From Fictibacillus fluitans (GTDB taxonomy: Bacteria > Bacillota > Bacilli > Bacillales > Fictibacillaceae), in assembly GCF_030418125.1 (NCBI RefSeq), contig NZ_JAUHTR010000003.1:1-64000 (forward strand): DNA of 64,000 nt, in the 5' to 3' direction. Made by a program: the position numbers and the translations under genes. The notes under the pieces are model-generated. The model was not told the origin of the DNA. It ran no database searches and worked only from the letters and a program-made list of their open reading frames with translations. Within the stretch, counting starts at the first letter, position 1, and every line of letters starts with the position of its first letter. Of the stretch, positions 33,824-43,132 are shown piece after piece.

Positions 33824-33863
33824 TTAACAGTTTGTTTACGTTGTCTTCAACCTGGCTTAATAC
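33824..33863 (+). promoter_or_regulatory. Candidate PhoP-type box and promoter of glpQ
   Basis: TTAACA (33824-33829) and TTTACG (33835-33840) lie 11 bp apart, the spacing of Pho-box repeats; a poorer TTACAC lies at 33815. TTTACG can also serve as -35 with a 17-nt spacer to TAATAC (33858-33863). glpQ is known as a phosphate-starvation gene in B. subtilis, which fits. Low to moderate support. Confidence 0.4.
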
Positions 33864-33913
33864 TGCCTTGTTACGCTTTTCTTAGCTGGAAAAAGCGGAA
33901 GGGGAGAAGAATT

Positions 33914-34786
33914 TTGAACAAAAAGATGAAAACCATACTTAGTGCAGCAGTGCTGGGGGCAAGCTTGTTTGCGGGAACAACAACTGAGGCGGCAAAGAAT
34001 CCGCATCACGACGTGCTCGATATCGCTCACAGGGGAGCGTCAGGCTATGCACCGGAACATACACTTACCTCTTATAAAATGGGTGACCGTATGCATGGGG
34101 ATTACATAGAAATTGACCTGCAAATGACAAAAGACGGCAAGCTGATTGCCATGCATGACGAGACGGTAGACCGTACGACAGATGGAACAGGGCAAGTTAA
34201 AGACTTTACGCTCGAACAGATCAAACAGCTCGATGCGGGTTCCTGGTTTAATGAAAAATATCCGCAATATGCCAATCCGCGGTATGAAGGGTTAAAGGTG
34301 CCAACGCTTGAGGAAATCTTCAAGACGTTCACCAAAAATAAAAAGTATTACATTGAGACCAAATCACCTGATGTTTACCCTGGCATGGAAGAGGAGCTTT
34401 TGCGTCTGGTAAGAAAATATCACATCAACAAAGACACGCTTCTGGTTCAATCATTCAGCAAAGAAAGCCTTTTAAAAGTGCATAACCTTGATCCATCCGT
34501 GAAACTGATCCAATTGTTATCCTACAAAAAGCATGCTGTTCTCACCGGTCAGGAAGCGGCGGACATGAAGAAATATGCCGTAGGAATCGGGCCAAACTTC
34601 AATTACCTGGACAAAGCCTATGTGCAAACGGCTCGCAATGCAGGCTTGGATGTGCACCCATACACAGTAAATGAAACAGCGGATATGCAGAAGCTGATCG
34701 ATTGGGGAGTCACCGGAATGTTTACGAACTTCCCTGACAAGCTTCATCGTCTTTTAAAGGAAAATCATAAAGCAGAGGCAAAATAA
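33914..34786 (+). CDS. glpQ: Secreted glycerophosphodiester phosphodiesterase
   Basis: A 290-residue exported enzyme that hydrolyses glycerophosphodiesters, including teichoic-acid ends, to glycerol-3-phosphate. A signal peptide (MNKKMKTILSAAVLGASLFA, cleavage near TEA-AKN) precedes the GDPD barrel. Active-site motifs are AHRGASGYAPEHT (His) and EIDLQMTKDGKLIAMHD (Glu, Asp, His). TTG 33914 is favoured by AAGGGGAGAAG; an in-frame ATG at 33926 is an alternative. Similar in length to B. subtilis GlpQ. Confidence 0.9.
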   Translation: MNKKMKTILSAAVLGASLFAGTTTEAAKNPHHDVLDIAHRGASGYAPEHTLTSYKMGDRMHGDYIEIDLQMTKDGKLIAMHDETVDRTTDGTGQVKDFTLEQIKQLDAGSWFNEKYPQYANPRYEGLKVPTLEEIFKTFTKNKKYYIETKSPDVYPGMEEELLRLVRKYHINKDTLLVQSFSKESLLKVHNLDPSVKLIQLLSYKKHAVLTGQEAADMKKYAVGIGPNFNYLDKAYVQTARNAGLDVHPYTVNETADMQKLIDWGVTGMFTNFPDKLHRLLKENHKAEAK

Positions 34787-34788
34787 AA

Positions 34789-34823
34789 ATACAAAGCCGC
34801 TCAGACAATGAGCGGCTTTGTAT
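34789..34823. terminator. Bidirectional terminator between glpQ and the YetF-like gene
   Basis: A 15-bp perfect stem (34789-34803 with 34809-34823), with an A-rich left flank acting as T-run for the minus strand. It overlaps the last codons of the minus-strand gene. Confidence 0.75.
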
Positions 34824-35481
34824 TGTCTTTGGGAGCAATATAAAGTGAGCCATCCTCCTGAAGCTGTGCCAGAAACACAGAAGTATTTGAAGAAATTTCG
34901 GCTTTGTCCAGCTTGCTCTGTACCCATTTTTCGCTGAGTCCGTATTCCTTTAGATTACCTTTCATCAGCTTTCCATCCACAATGAGTTCAGAAGGGAGAA
35001 AATAAGTGCCCGGCGGAGCGGAATCCGGTGTTTTTTTCATTACACTGAGCTGGCCGTTAGGCTCAAAAATAGCATAGTCCACATTTGCAATGGAGAAAAT
35101 TTCTTTGTTTCGAAGCATCATGCACAAGTCGTCAATACCAAGATTCAGGTTATTTAAGGTTTCCTGCATAATGAGCCCCTTTTTAATGACAATGGCAGGC
35201 TCGCTTTCCAAGGCAACTTTAGCCTTGGGTGAGCGCTTGACAAGAAACTCAATTCCGAGAATCAAGAGGCCCCAAATCACCACCGCAACAATGCCGTTGG
35301 CAATGGAAACATCCTGATAATGAATGATCATTTCTCCGACAATGTTTCCAAATGCAATGCTTGTTGCGTAATTAAAGTATGTAAGTTCGCCCAGCTGCTT
35401 TTTGCCAAGGACTTTTGTGAACAATAACAAAAAAGCCAGTCCCAGCATGGTTCTGTATGCCGTTTCTAACATTCCGTCCAT
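34801..35481 (-). CDS. YetF/YkjA-like DUF421 membrane protein
   Basis: A 226-residue protein. Two to three membrane helices lie at the N-terminus (RTMLGLAFLLLFTKVLGKKQLGEL, IVAVVIWGLLILGIEFLV), followed by a cytoplasmic domain with GIDDLCMMLRNKEIFSIANVDYAIFEPNG, the DUF421 hallmark. In Bacillus, YetF relatives include spore-germinant-associated membrane proteins of poorly known function. ATG 35481 follows AGAGGTGA. Confidence 0.85.
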   Translation of the reverse strand: MDGMLETAYRTMLGLAFLLLFTKVLGKKQLGELTYFNYATSIAFGNIVGEMIIHYQDVSIANGIVAVVIWGLLILGIEFLVKRSPKAKVALESEPAIVIKKGLIMQETLNNLNLGIDDLCMMLRNKEIFSIANVDYAIFEPNGQLSVMKKTPDSAPPGTYFLPSELIVDGKLMKGNLKEYGLSEKWVQSKLDKAEISSNTSVFLAQLQEDGSLYIAPKDNTKPLIV

Positions 35482-35611
35482 GCGTTCACCTCTTTTCGCT
35501 AGTCTTATGTTTGCCGGAAAACAGCATTTACAAACAAAGAAAAAGGATCAGGCAAGTTTTACTTCGACGCTTAATGCGAATACAATAGATGAAGAAAGGA
35601 GTGGGGAAGAA

Positions 35612-36439
35612 TTGAGAGATCTGATAGAAAACAGTGACCTTTTAATCTTTGATCTGGACGGAACGTTATATGAGGACACAGACCATTTTGACCATTACTG
35701 CCGTCTGCTCCAGCAGCAGGCAGACAAGAGCATTCAGGATGAATTTTACGATGCGTATGAAAAAATGAAAAAGGGGCTTCATCCTGTGGCCATTGGAAAA
35801 GTGTATGACCTGAAATTAGACATGGCGCTTACGGTCGACCCTTTGACCCTGCAGGTTACCGCAGCTCATCAATGGGATGGCACTTCCATGGAAGAGGAAT
35901 CGTTGAAAAAGGAATACCCTGGTGAGCTTATTTATGATTTTGAACGGTTTATTGCTATTGGTGACGGATGGTGGCTGCCTTATGTCACTGCCATGCATTA
36001 CGGGCTTACCCAGCAGAATACATGGGATGCCTATAACGCCACTAAATTCTATATGGTCAGTGATGAATTTTCACTATCAAAAACGCCCGGGTTGAAGGAG
36101 AGCCTGGAGCGCCTGAAAAAGGACAAGTCTCTAGTCTTAATGACAAACAGCGAAGAAGATGATGTGCTTAGGCTACTGAAGGAGCTGGAACTGGACGGAC
36201 TTTTCCATGCGATTTACCCATCCTCCCAAAAGCCGGTTAAAACAAAAGACGTCCTGTCTGCGATCTTGGAGAAATGGAACATAGCACCGGAAAAAGCTGT
36301 TTCCATCGGTGATAATTTTATCAATGAAATAGCTCCTGCCCTGTTAATGGGGTTAAACGCAGTATACATACAGCCAAACGGCTACCAATTGCAGCATAAT
36401 AATTTAACGGTTGTCCCGACGCTGGCTCATGCATTCTAA
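35612..36439 (+). CDS. HAD-superfamily hydrolase
   Basis: A 275-residue HAD phosphatase. Motif I is IFDLDGTLYED at residues 11-21, motif II MTNSEEDD, motif III Lys in KPVKTKD, and motif IV SIGDNFINEIAPALLMG. A C1-type helical cap lies between. TTG 35612 lies 10 nt after AGGAG; the open frame continues upstream without a start signal. The substrate is unknown. The promoter region overlaps the 5' end of the divergent YetF-like gene. Confidence 0.82.
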   Translation: MRDLIENSDLLIFDLDGTLYEDTDHFDHYCRLLQQQADKSIQDEFYDAYEKMKKGLHPVAIGKVYDLKLDMALTVDPLTLQVTAAHQWDGTSMEEESLKKEYPGELIYDFERFIAIGDGWWLPYVTAMHYGLTQQNTWDAYNATKFYMVSDEFSLSKTPGLKESLERLKKDKSLVLMTNSEEDDVLRLLKELELDGLFHAIYPSSQKPVKTKDVLSAILEKWNIAPEKAVSIGDNFINEIAPALLMGLNAVYIQPNGYQLQHNNLTVVPTLAHAF

Positions 36440-36524
36440 AGAATGAACGTCTTTGCTCTTTTTTGTTCTATTTCGGACAAAGTTACCTAAACTAGTAATA
36501 GGATGTCCGTAAGGAGGAGAGCGT

Positions 36525-37823
36525 GTGAAAAAGGCACTTTTGTTTGCCGCCGGTTTTATTTTATATGGTGCGCTGATGTGGTATTACCTGCTTCATGGGG
36601 CCCATACTGAACTGCCGATTCAGTACAGGGGGTCGGCCGCGGATCCGACCATGTTTATGAACGGCCGCCAATTAAAACTGAGCTATGACTTTTCCCGGCT
36701 GAAAGACTGGATTTACTTTCTTTCCGTGCCGCTGGAATGGTTGATTTACCTGCTTGTCTTGGGATTTGGCCTTTCGAAAAAGATGGGCAGCGCGGTGAAG
36801 GGCATCACCCGGTTTTCACTCGTTCATACAGGGCTTTATGTTCTGCTGCTTTCCTTTGTAAGCTGGCTTTTGACCTTCCCGCTCCGGTATTACAGCTATA
36901 CTATCTCAAGGGATTATCACATTTCAGTACAGCTTTTCAAAGGATGGATGAAGGACAGTCTTATTGATTTTTGGGTGGGCTGGTTATTTACCTTCCTCAC
37001 CGTTGTTGTCATCTATTTCTTTATCCGGAAAGCCAAAAAGAAATGGTGGCTGTATGCCTGGCTGGTTTCTATTCCGTTTACCCTTTTCATGTACTTTATC
37101 CAGCCGGTGGTGATTGACCCGCTGTACAACAAATTTTACCCATTGAAGGACCAGGCCTTAAAAGAGAAGATTCTAACACTTGCCGACCGGGCGGAAATAC
37201 CGGCTTCGAATGTGTATGAAGTGAATATGTCAGAGAAGACAAACTCCCTGAACGCGTATGTGAACGGCATAGGCTCCAATTTGCGGATTGTATTGTGGGA
37301 TACCACACTGGAACGATTAAATGATAAACAGGTCTTGTTTGTCATGGCGCATGAAATGGGGCACTATGTGATGAACCATTTATACCAGAATTTGATCGGT
37401 GCCATTATACTGACGCTTTTCGGGTTGTTTTTGGGAAGCAAGCTTTACACATGGGCACTGGCAAAATGGGGGAAACGATGGGGTATTAAAGGAGCAGGGG
37501 ATATTGCCGGACTTCCTGTTCTGCTCTTGATCTTCAGTCTTCTCTCTTTTCTTGCAGGACCGGTGGAAAATGCGGTTTCCCGCAAGGCCGAAAAGGATGC
37601 AGACCGGTATGCCATTGAAATGACCAGGGATCCCGAAGCTGCTGTCGGCGCCTTCCAAAAGCTGACGATTTCCGGACTCAGTGAGGTGAATCCTCCAAAG
37701 CTGGTGAAGTTCTTTTTATATGGGCATCCCACCATGCTGGAGAGAATTACGTTCCTGGATTCCTATAAGGACAAATATGAACCAAAAGAACTCCAAAAAG
37801 CGAAACAGCAAAAGCAGCAGTAA
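36525..37823 (+). CDS. yhfN: M48-family zinc metallopeptidase (YhfN/Ste24-like)
   Basis: A 432-residue integral-membrane protease of the CAAX-prenyl-protease-1-like family. The zinc motif is AHEMGHYV (His276, Glu277, His280), with the third ligand Glu in the later RKAEKDADRYAIEMT segment. Several membrane helices flank it. The GTG at 36525 follows AAGGAGGAG. Similar in length to B. subtilis YhfN. Bacterial substrates are membrane or cell-envelope proteins, not prenylated ones. The following 250 bp contain no gene that I can support. Confidence 0.87.
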   Translation: MKKALLFAAGFILYGALMWYYLLHGAHTELPIQYRGSAADPTMFMNGRQLKLSYDFSRLKDWIYFLSVPLEWLIYLLVLGFGLSKKMGSAVKGITRFSLVHTGLYVLLLSFVSWLLTFPLRYYSYTISRDYHISVQLFKGWMKDSLIDFWVGWLFTFLTVVVIYFFIRKAKKKWWLYAWLVSIPFTLFMYFIQPVVIDPLYNKFYPLKDQALKEKILTLADRAEIPASNVYEVNMSEKTNSLNAYVNGIGSNLRIVLWDTTLERLNDKQVLFVMAHEMGHYVMNHLYQNLIGAIILTLFGLFLGSKLYTWALAKWGKRWGIKGAGDIAGLPVLLLIFSLLSFLAGPVENAVSRKAEKDADRYAIEMTRDPEAAVGAFQKLTISGLSEVNPPKLVKFFLYGHPTMLERITFLDSYKDKYEPKELQKAKQQKQQ

Positions 37824-38075
37824 AAATGGCGGGGCATTTAAGCTCCGTCTTTTATTTATCTTTTTACCTGTTTTTGTTATTTCCCAATACTATAAAGAGC
37901 CAATACTTTAATAGGTTCTATAGGTCCATAGTAGGATTAAGGGGAAGGATTTTATGGGAAAAAGTCATCCATATGGCAATTTCGAACGTTAGCTCGATAG
38001 CTACTGTCCGCTGGGATAAGACAAAGAGCCATTCAATCGGTATAATAGCAGTAAATTCAATCTAAGGAGAATAGT

Positions 38076-38651
38076 ATGTCAAAGCTAACGGATTTTGAAC
38101 TTTATACTAAAGTTCAAAATGGGGATAAATCAGCGCTCGAGCAGATTTATGATCGATATGAAAAGCTGCTGTTTTCCTTCGCCTTCCGAATGACCCAGAA
38201 TAAAGACACTGCCGAAGATGTGATACAAGAAGTGTTTATTAAGCTTTGGAGAAAAAAAGGGGTCTACTCGGAGGAAAAGGGAAAATTTTCATCGTGGCTG
38301 TTAACGGTTACGAGAAATACTTGTCTGGATTTTATCCGGAAGGCAAAGGGAAATGAGGTAGAGCTCGAAGACCGGGATTCTCTTGTAAAGGATGAAATGT
38401 CGGTAGAGGATCAGATTACATGGAAAGAAGAGAGACAAAAATTGAAGTCAGCAATGCACCTTTTGGCAGATGAACAGCAAAAAGTGGTGGATTTATTTTA
38501 TTTCAAGGGAATGTCCCAACAAAAAATTGCAGAAGAGTGCGGCATCCCGCTGGGAACAGTAAAAGGCAGAATCCGATTGGCATTAAAGCATCTCAAAGAA
38601 AAATATAAAGCAGCAGAAAGGGGGGGGACGTATGGACCCAAAAATGTGTGA
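38076..38651 (+). CDS. ECF-type RNA polymerase sigma factor
   Basis: A 191-residue sigma-70-family factor. Region 2 (residues 25-90) shows YEKLLFSFAFRMTQNKDTAEDVIQEVF and WLLTVTRNTCLDFIRK; region 4 (120-180) shows EQQKVVDLFYFKGMSQQKIAEECGIPLGTVKGRIRLALKHLK. A TATAAT at 38041 may belong to its promoter. It overlaps the anti-sigma gene by 20 nt. Target promoters are unknown. Confidence 0.92.
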   Translation: MSKLTDFELYTKVQNGDKSALEQIYDRYEKLLFSFAFRMTQNKDTAEDVIQEVFIKLWRKKGVYSEEKGKFSSWLLTVTRNTCLDFIRKAKGNEVELEDRDSLVKDEMSVEDQITWKEERQKLKSAMHLLADEQQKVVDLFYFKGMSQQKIAEECGIPLGTVKGRIRLALKHLKEKYKAAERGGTYGPKNV

Positions 38652-39369
38652 CCAGCTTATCGAGTACCTGAACGGGCATATGAATGACACAGAAAAAATG
38701 GAATTTGAAGCTCATATGGAAGAATGTCCGGATTGCCTGGACGAGTGCAAAGAAATGCAAGAACTGATGACTGATTTGCCTTATTTGTCAGAACCGGCCG
38801 CTCCCCCTGAAGGAATGAAAGAACGAGTGCTCAGCACTGTGTTTGACAGTGAAGAAATTGAAAGCTCAAAAGCAATAAATAAGCCAGATACTGAACGTAA
38901 ATCATCTGCATACCGATCAAGAAGAAATTGGATCAGTGGTGTTCTTGCTGCGGGACTCGTACTTTCACTGGGAGCGAATGCCTATCTGCTGGCTCAAAAC
39001 AACGAAAAGCAGCAAGCATTGGAAGAGAAGGTTTCGCAGACGTATGTATCTGTTAACCTTGCACCCCAGGATTCAAAATCGAGCGGGACGGCCTCTATGG
39101 TCAAAGGGAAAAAAGGAATGAACCTGGTGGTCCAAACCAAAGATATGGTTCCTGTTAAAGGAAAAGAGGCATATCAGGTGTGGCTGATTGAAGGGGAGAA
39201 AAAATTCCGGGCAGGCACCTTTGTTCCTGATAAAAAGGGAAACGGCACCGTAGTATTTGACGTTGACTATCCTGGAGAGCATAACTGGGATGCAGTCGCG
39301 GTTTCCCATGAACCAACAGCGAAAAGTGAACAGCCAAAAGGATCTATAGTGCTTCTCTCCAAGCTGTAA
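38632..39369 (+). CDS. Anti-sigma factor (zinc-finger plus RskA-type domain)
   Basis: A 245-residue membrane anti-sigma factor. An N-terminal zinc-binding anti-sigma domain carries HMEECPDC (His and two Cys near residues 27-35), a single membrane helix lies near 100-122 (WISGVLAAGLVLSLGANAYLLA), and an extracytoplasmic RskA-like domain (PVKGKEAYQVWLIEGE, then VAVSHEPTAKSEQPKGSIVL) follows. It would hold the adjacent sigma factor at the membrane until a stress signal. Genes overlap, so they are co-expressed. Confidence 0.9.
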   Translation: MDPKMCDQLIEYLNGHMNDTEKMEFEAHMEECPDCLDECKEMQELMTDLPYLSEPAAPPEGMKERVLSTVFDSEEIESSKAINKPDTERKSSAYRSRRNWISGVLAAGLVLSLGANAYLLAQNNEKQQALEEKVSQTYVSVNLAPQDSKSSGTASMVKGKKGMNLVVQTKDMVPVKGKEAYQVWLIEGEKKFRAGTFVPDKKGNGTVVFDVDYPGEHNWDAVAVSHEPTAKSEQPKGSIVLLSKL

Positions 39370-39400
39370 AACAACTTTAAGGATAAAAGAGGCTTTTCTC

Positions 39401-39976
39401 ATGAAAATAAAACCAATATTAATGTTTTTAGTACTAATCGGGCTGATTGGGATAGCTGTCTGGACCTCTCAGAAGGAATCCGGCAGCATCAATGAAAGTG
39501 AGAAACCGGCAGAAAGCTTTCAGCCAGTAAAGGGGAATGGACAGACCGGCCTGAAGCCAGGCAACACCCTTCCAGATGCAACGCTGACATCATTGGAAGG
39601 CAAAACGGTTTCATTAAAAGAGTTCCGCGGGAAAAAAGTAATTTTGAACTTTTGGGCTACCTGGTGTCCGCCATGCCGGAAGGAGATGCCGGATATGCAG
39701 AAGATGTACAGCCGCCATAAAGATAATCAACTGGAGATTGTGGCCGTCAATCTAAGGTATACGGAAAAAAGTACGAAGACAGTCTCCGATTATGTAGAGA
39801 AGAGAAAAGCCGCCTTTCCGGTTCTGCTTGACAGCGATGGGAAGGTCAGTAAAAAATTCCAGGCTGTCTCTCTTCCTACCAGTTATTTGGTTGATTCCAA
39901 CGGTGTGATTCAAAAGAAAATGATTGGAGCTTTATCTCCAGGCCTCATGACAGAGTTTATTAAACGGTCCAAATAA
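39401..39976 (+). CDS. Thiol-disulfide oxidoreductase, TlpA/ResA-like
   Basis: A 191-residue membrane-anchored thioredoxin-like protein. An N-terminal signal anchor (LMFLVLIGLIGIAVWT) is followed by the redilloxin-type TlpA fold with Cys89-Pro-Pro-Cys92 in WATWCPPCRKEMP and the cis-Pro loop SLPTSYLVD. It lies 31 bp after the anti-sigma gene and is probably part of that operon, suggesting that the sigma unit answers envelope thiol or oxidative stress. That link is inferred. Confidence 0.88.
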   Translation: MKIKPILMFLVLIGLIGIAVWTSQKESGSINESEKPAESFQPVKGNGQTGLKPGNTLPDATLTSLEGKTVSLKEFRGKKVILNFWATWCPPCRKEMPDMQKMYSRHKDNQLEIVAVNLRYTEKSTKTVSDYVEKRKAAFPVLLDSDGKVSKKFQAVSLPTSYLVDSNGVIQKKMIGALSPGLMTEFIKRSK

Positions 39977-40093
39977 CGCCATTTTCCACCAAGGATTTTA
40001 GTCATTTCATCCTAAAATTTTACAATGAAAAATTAGGTAATTCGAATACTAGGAGTTTTTGACTTTTTAGAGAAATAGTAAAAGGGGAATAGG

Positions 40094-41566
40094 ATGCTAT
40101 ATCAATCCAACTATGGAGGAAAAGGGGTTATAACCATGGTTGATCCATCTTTGGAACAGATGATGAAACTGCAGAGGCCGCACGAAGAACCTTGTAGGGA
40201 GGATATGCAGATTACTACCTTGGAAATGGATTCCGTCCACTATTTTCGACTAAAGCAAACAACCGCCGGAAACTATACGATGACCTTCTCGGAAGGAGTG
40301 TTGGCCGATGAATTGGGCTTTCACTTTATGGGATCGGGAGAAATGTCTACCGGTCAGCCGATGGAACAAGTAAGGCCTTATTTTGAAAAAGCGTTTGGTG
40401 GGATGCCATGCTTTTACAAGACCGGTAATGCAAAACGAACGCTGTATACCTCGCTTACCCCTGTCTTTTCCAACGGGAAAGTAATCGAAGTAGCAGGAGC
40501 TACTGCAGACTATTCCGGGAACTTTCATCCAGTTGCAGAGCGAAGCGAATCATCGCAATTATATAAAGAAATATTTAATCATAGCATCTATCCCACACTG
40601 CTGTTGGATGATAACCGTATCATTCTCGATGCAAATTCTGCCGCACGCCGGCTGCTCGGAATCACTCCTTACGATGTGGAAAGGAGCAGAATAGATGAAT
40701 TTATTGGCAGAGAACAAGGGTTTGATGTATCTCTCAATTGGGACTTATTTTTACTTGATCCATCATACAGGTGGGAATTTAACCGGGGAAGCTCCCATTA
40801 TAAGAGGCTGATTGAGTTTACGGGAAAAAGGGATATTTATCCAGGAGTCCATTTGGGGATTTTGCAGGATGTGACTGAACGGAGGCAGACACAGGAACGG
40901 CTCCGCAAGGCTGAAACCTTAAATGTGGTTGGGGAAATGGCTGCGGGCGTTGCCCATGAAATCCGCAATCCATTAACAAGTCTGAAGGGTTTTGTCCAGC
41001 TGATGCAAAACGAAGGACAGGCTCATGATGTGTATTATTCCATTATTTTGAACGAAGTGGACCGAATTGAACATATTATTAAGGAATTTCTGCTTCTGGC
41101 CAAAACGGACCGGCAGGAGGTTCAGACAATAAGCCTGGTCAATACGCTGAAGGAAACAGTCTCTCTCCTTGAAACACAGGCGATCTTAAAAAATATCACA
41201 CTCGACCTTATATGCGAAGAAGATCTTCCGGATAGCCATTGTGATCCATTCCAGATGAAACAAGTATTTATCAACCTGATTAAAAACGCTATTGAAGCAA
41301 GCAATGCAGGCGGAAGGATTCTGATTACAGCGAAGAAAAAAGACAGCAAATGCATTCACTTTACTTTCACCGATAACGGAACAGGTATGCCCAACAAGGT
41401 ATTAAACCGGATTGGAAAACCGTTTTATACGACGAAAGAAGACGGGACGGGCCTCGGGCTGATGGTCAGTTATAAAATTATAGAAAATCACAAGGGTACG
41501 GTGCACGTTACAAGTGAAGTGGGAAAAGGGACCACCTTTGAAATATCTTTGCCTTTATCCCCCTAA
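40094..41566 (+). CDS. PAS-domain sensor histidine kinase (sporulation-kinase-like)
   Basis: A 490-residue kinase without membrane helices. A central PAS domain (residues 155-265, IYPTLLLDDNRIILDANSAA), a HisKA domain with phospho-acceptor His288 in GVAHEIRNPLTSLKGF and an ATPase domain (NLIKNAIEAS, FTDNGTGMP, GTGLGLMVS) are visible. No response regulator is adjacent. This architecture is common for sporulation phosphorelay kinases such as KinA/KinE. ATG 40094 follows AAAGGGGAA; ATG 40136 is another possible start. Confidence 0.88.
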   Translation: MLYQSNYGGKGVITMVDPSLEQMMKLQRPHEEPCREDMQITTLEMDSVHYFRLKQTTAGNYTMTFSEGVLADELGFHFMGSGEMSTGQPMEQVRPYFEKAFGGMPCFYKTGNAKRTLYTSLTPVFSNGKVIEVAGATADYSGNFHPVAERSESSQLYKEIFNHSIYPTLLLDDNRIILDANSAARRLLGITPYDVERSRIDEFIGREQGFDVSLNWDLFLLDPSYRWEFNRGSSHYKRLIEFTGKRDIYPGVHLGILQDVTERRQTQERLRKAETLNVVGEMAAGVAHEIRNPLTSLKGFVQLMQNEGQAHDVYYSIILNEVDRIEHIIKEFLLLAKTDRQEVQTISLVNTLKETVSLLETQAILKNITLDLICEEDLPDSHCDPFQMKQVFINLIKNAIEASNAGGRILITAKKKDSKCIHFTFTDNGTGMPNKVLNRIGKPFYTTKEDGTGLGLMVSYKIIENHKGTVHVTSEVGKGTTFEISLPLSP

Positions 41567-41652
41567 AAAACAACGATGGAAAGCTGACTTTAACCATACT
41601 GCTTTAGCAGGTGTTTTCGTTAGCTTTTTTGTTTGGCTGACTTTATGCAAGA

Positions 41653-41681
41653 AAAGAGGCAGCCCTAAAGGCCGCCTCTTT
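41653..41681. terminator. Bidirectional terminator-like hairpin between kinase and CAP gene
   Basis: AAAGAGGC-GCC (41653-41664) pairs with GGC-GCCTCTTT (41670-41681) around one mismatch. It is shared by the convergent genes; T-runs are short. Confidence 0.65.
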
Positions 41682-41692
41682 GAAATCAATTA

Positions 41693-42367
41693 TTATCCAG
41701 TAAATTCTTGTACAAACATTTTACCGTATTTTCCACCGTCCACAATTCCGATTCCGACTTTTGTGTAGTCAGATTTAAGAATGTTTTCGCGGTGACCCTG
41801 TGAGTTCATAAGTGAAGTATGAGCTCCGTCTACTGAAGAGTTTCCAGCAAGGTTCTCACCTGCTGTTTGGTATTGGATACCGAATTTCTTCATCATATCA
41901 AATGGAGATCCGTACTTCGGTGAGTTATGATCGAAATAGTTGTTATCAATCATGTCCTGTGCTTTTACACGGGCCATTTTGGTAAGTTCCATGTCCACTT
42001 GAAGTGGTTTTACTCCTGCTTTTTCACGCTCTTGGTTTACTTTTTCAACCATTTGCTTTTCATCAGCAGTCAGCTGTCCGGCTGCCGCGTCAGACTTTGG
42101 CGCTGCACTTGTTTGCTGCTGTGCCTGCTTAGGAGCTGCTTGTGTTTTTTCTTGCGCTGGAGCTTGTTGTTGCTGCTCAACGTTTTGAGCTTGTACATCG
42201 AATCCTTGCGCCTTTAATGATTCGATTAATTTATTGATATCAGCACTGGATTGACCCTGCTGTACCTGTACGTTTTGAGATTGCGGGCAATCTGCCGCAT
42301 GTGAAATCCCTGCGTTCACACCAAAAAGAGATGCACCTAGAATTGAAGCTACTACTACCTTTTTCAT
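41693..42367 (-). CDS. Secreted CAP-domain (SCP/PR-1) protein, YkwD-like
   Basis: A 224-residue exported protein. Signal peptide MKKVVVASILGASLFGVNAG (cleavage after SHA), a Gln/Ala-rich low-complexity linker (about residues 65-100), then a CAP domain (EKVNQEREKAGVKPLQVD, YFDHNSPKYGSPFDMM, AGENLAGN, HRENIL). Such proteins are common in spore-formers and lie outside the cell or in the spore coat; the activity is not settled. ATG 42367 follows GGGAGG. Confidence 0.88.
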   Translation of the reverse strand: MKKVVVASILGASLFGVNAGISHAADCPQSQNVQVQQGQSSADINKLIESLKAQGFDVQAQNVEQQQQAPAQEKTQAAPKQAQQQTSAAPKSDAAAGQLTADEKQMVEKVNQEREKAGVKPLQVDMELTKMARVKAQDMIDNNYFDHNSPKYGSPFDMMKKFGIQYQTAGENLAGNSSVDGAHTSLMNSQGHRENILKSDYTKVGIGIVDGGKYGKMFVQEFTG

Positions 42368-42455
42368 GGATGAATTCCTCCCGTTTTTGTATAGTGATGT
42401 TAGCTACAACACAGGTTTCGGGTATAGGTGACCATGGTTGGGGGTGTGGAAACAA

Positions 42456-42998
42456 CTACCAGTTTAATGGGAGATTTCTTTGGATACGACCCTCATCCAG
42501 AAAGATTTCATAAACATCCGGATTGGAAAGCTGCTTCCATTCTGCAAAACCGATGCGCTCATCAAACGTTCGCAGCAGCAAGGCTAATAAGTTTCCATGG
42601 GTGACAAGAACAGTACACTGGTGCGATGAGTTTTCGATCTCCTGAATCAGCCAGGTCACGCGGTCTGTTGCCCGCTGGCTGGATTCGCCTCCTTCAAGTA
42701 CAGCTTCAAAGTGGGTGAATGAATGTTCCAGATGGTCGAGCCAGTCCGGCAAATTCTGTGAAGAGAGAATTCGTTCTGAAAGGCGTTCATCTGTTTCGAT
42801 GGGCACGTTCTTGAAGTGTGCCAGCGGTTCAATGGTAGCCACAGCACGGATAAAGGGGCTTGATATGATTCTGTCGATCGGTTCCTTCATTAAATGAGCC
42901 TTCAGTTTTTGTGATTGCGCAATTCCTTCTTTTGTAAGTACAGCGCTTCTTTCCTGACCTGAAGCCTTACAATGCCGGACGGCGATAATTCGTTTCAT
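42456..42998 (-). CDS. Histidine phosphatase family protein
   Basis: A 180-residue phosphoglycerate-mutase-like phosphatase. The catalytic motif is VRHCKASG near residue 7 (RHG-type; Cys replaces the usual Gly), with supporting Arg in SSPFIRA and His in VTHGNLLA. The substrate is unknown; relatives act on sugar phosphates or nucleotides. ATG 42998 follows AGAGGA. Confidence 0.85.
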   Translation of the reverse strand: MKRIIAVRHCKASGQERSAVLTKEGIAQSQKLKAHLMKEPIDRIISSPFIRAVATIEPLAHFKNVPIETDERLSERILSSQNLPDWLDHLEHSFTHFEAVLEGGESSQRATDRVTWLIQEIENSSHQCTVLVTHGNLLALLLRTFDERIGFAEWKQLSNPDVYEIFLDEGRIQRNLPLNW

Positions 42999-43132
42999 GG
43001 CTGTCCTCTTTCTTCTATGTATTGTCTATAACTCTGTAAGTTTCGAGGCCGCTAAACCAAAATCCTTTAACGAATACTGTAACAGGAGAATTTTTCCGTT
43101 ATCGTTTTACCCAGATGAAAGGAGCAAAGATT

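Noticed and set aside
37824-38075. Short reading frame between the M48 protease and the ECF sigma gene.
   Set aside because: Low-complexity hydrophobic start, no proper ribosome site, and it runs through the sigma promoter region.
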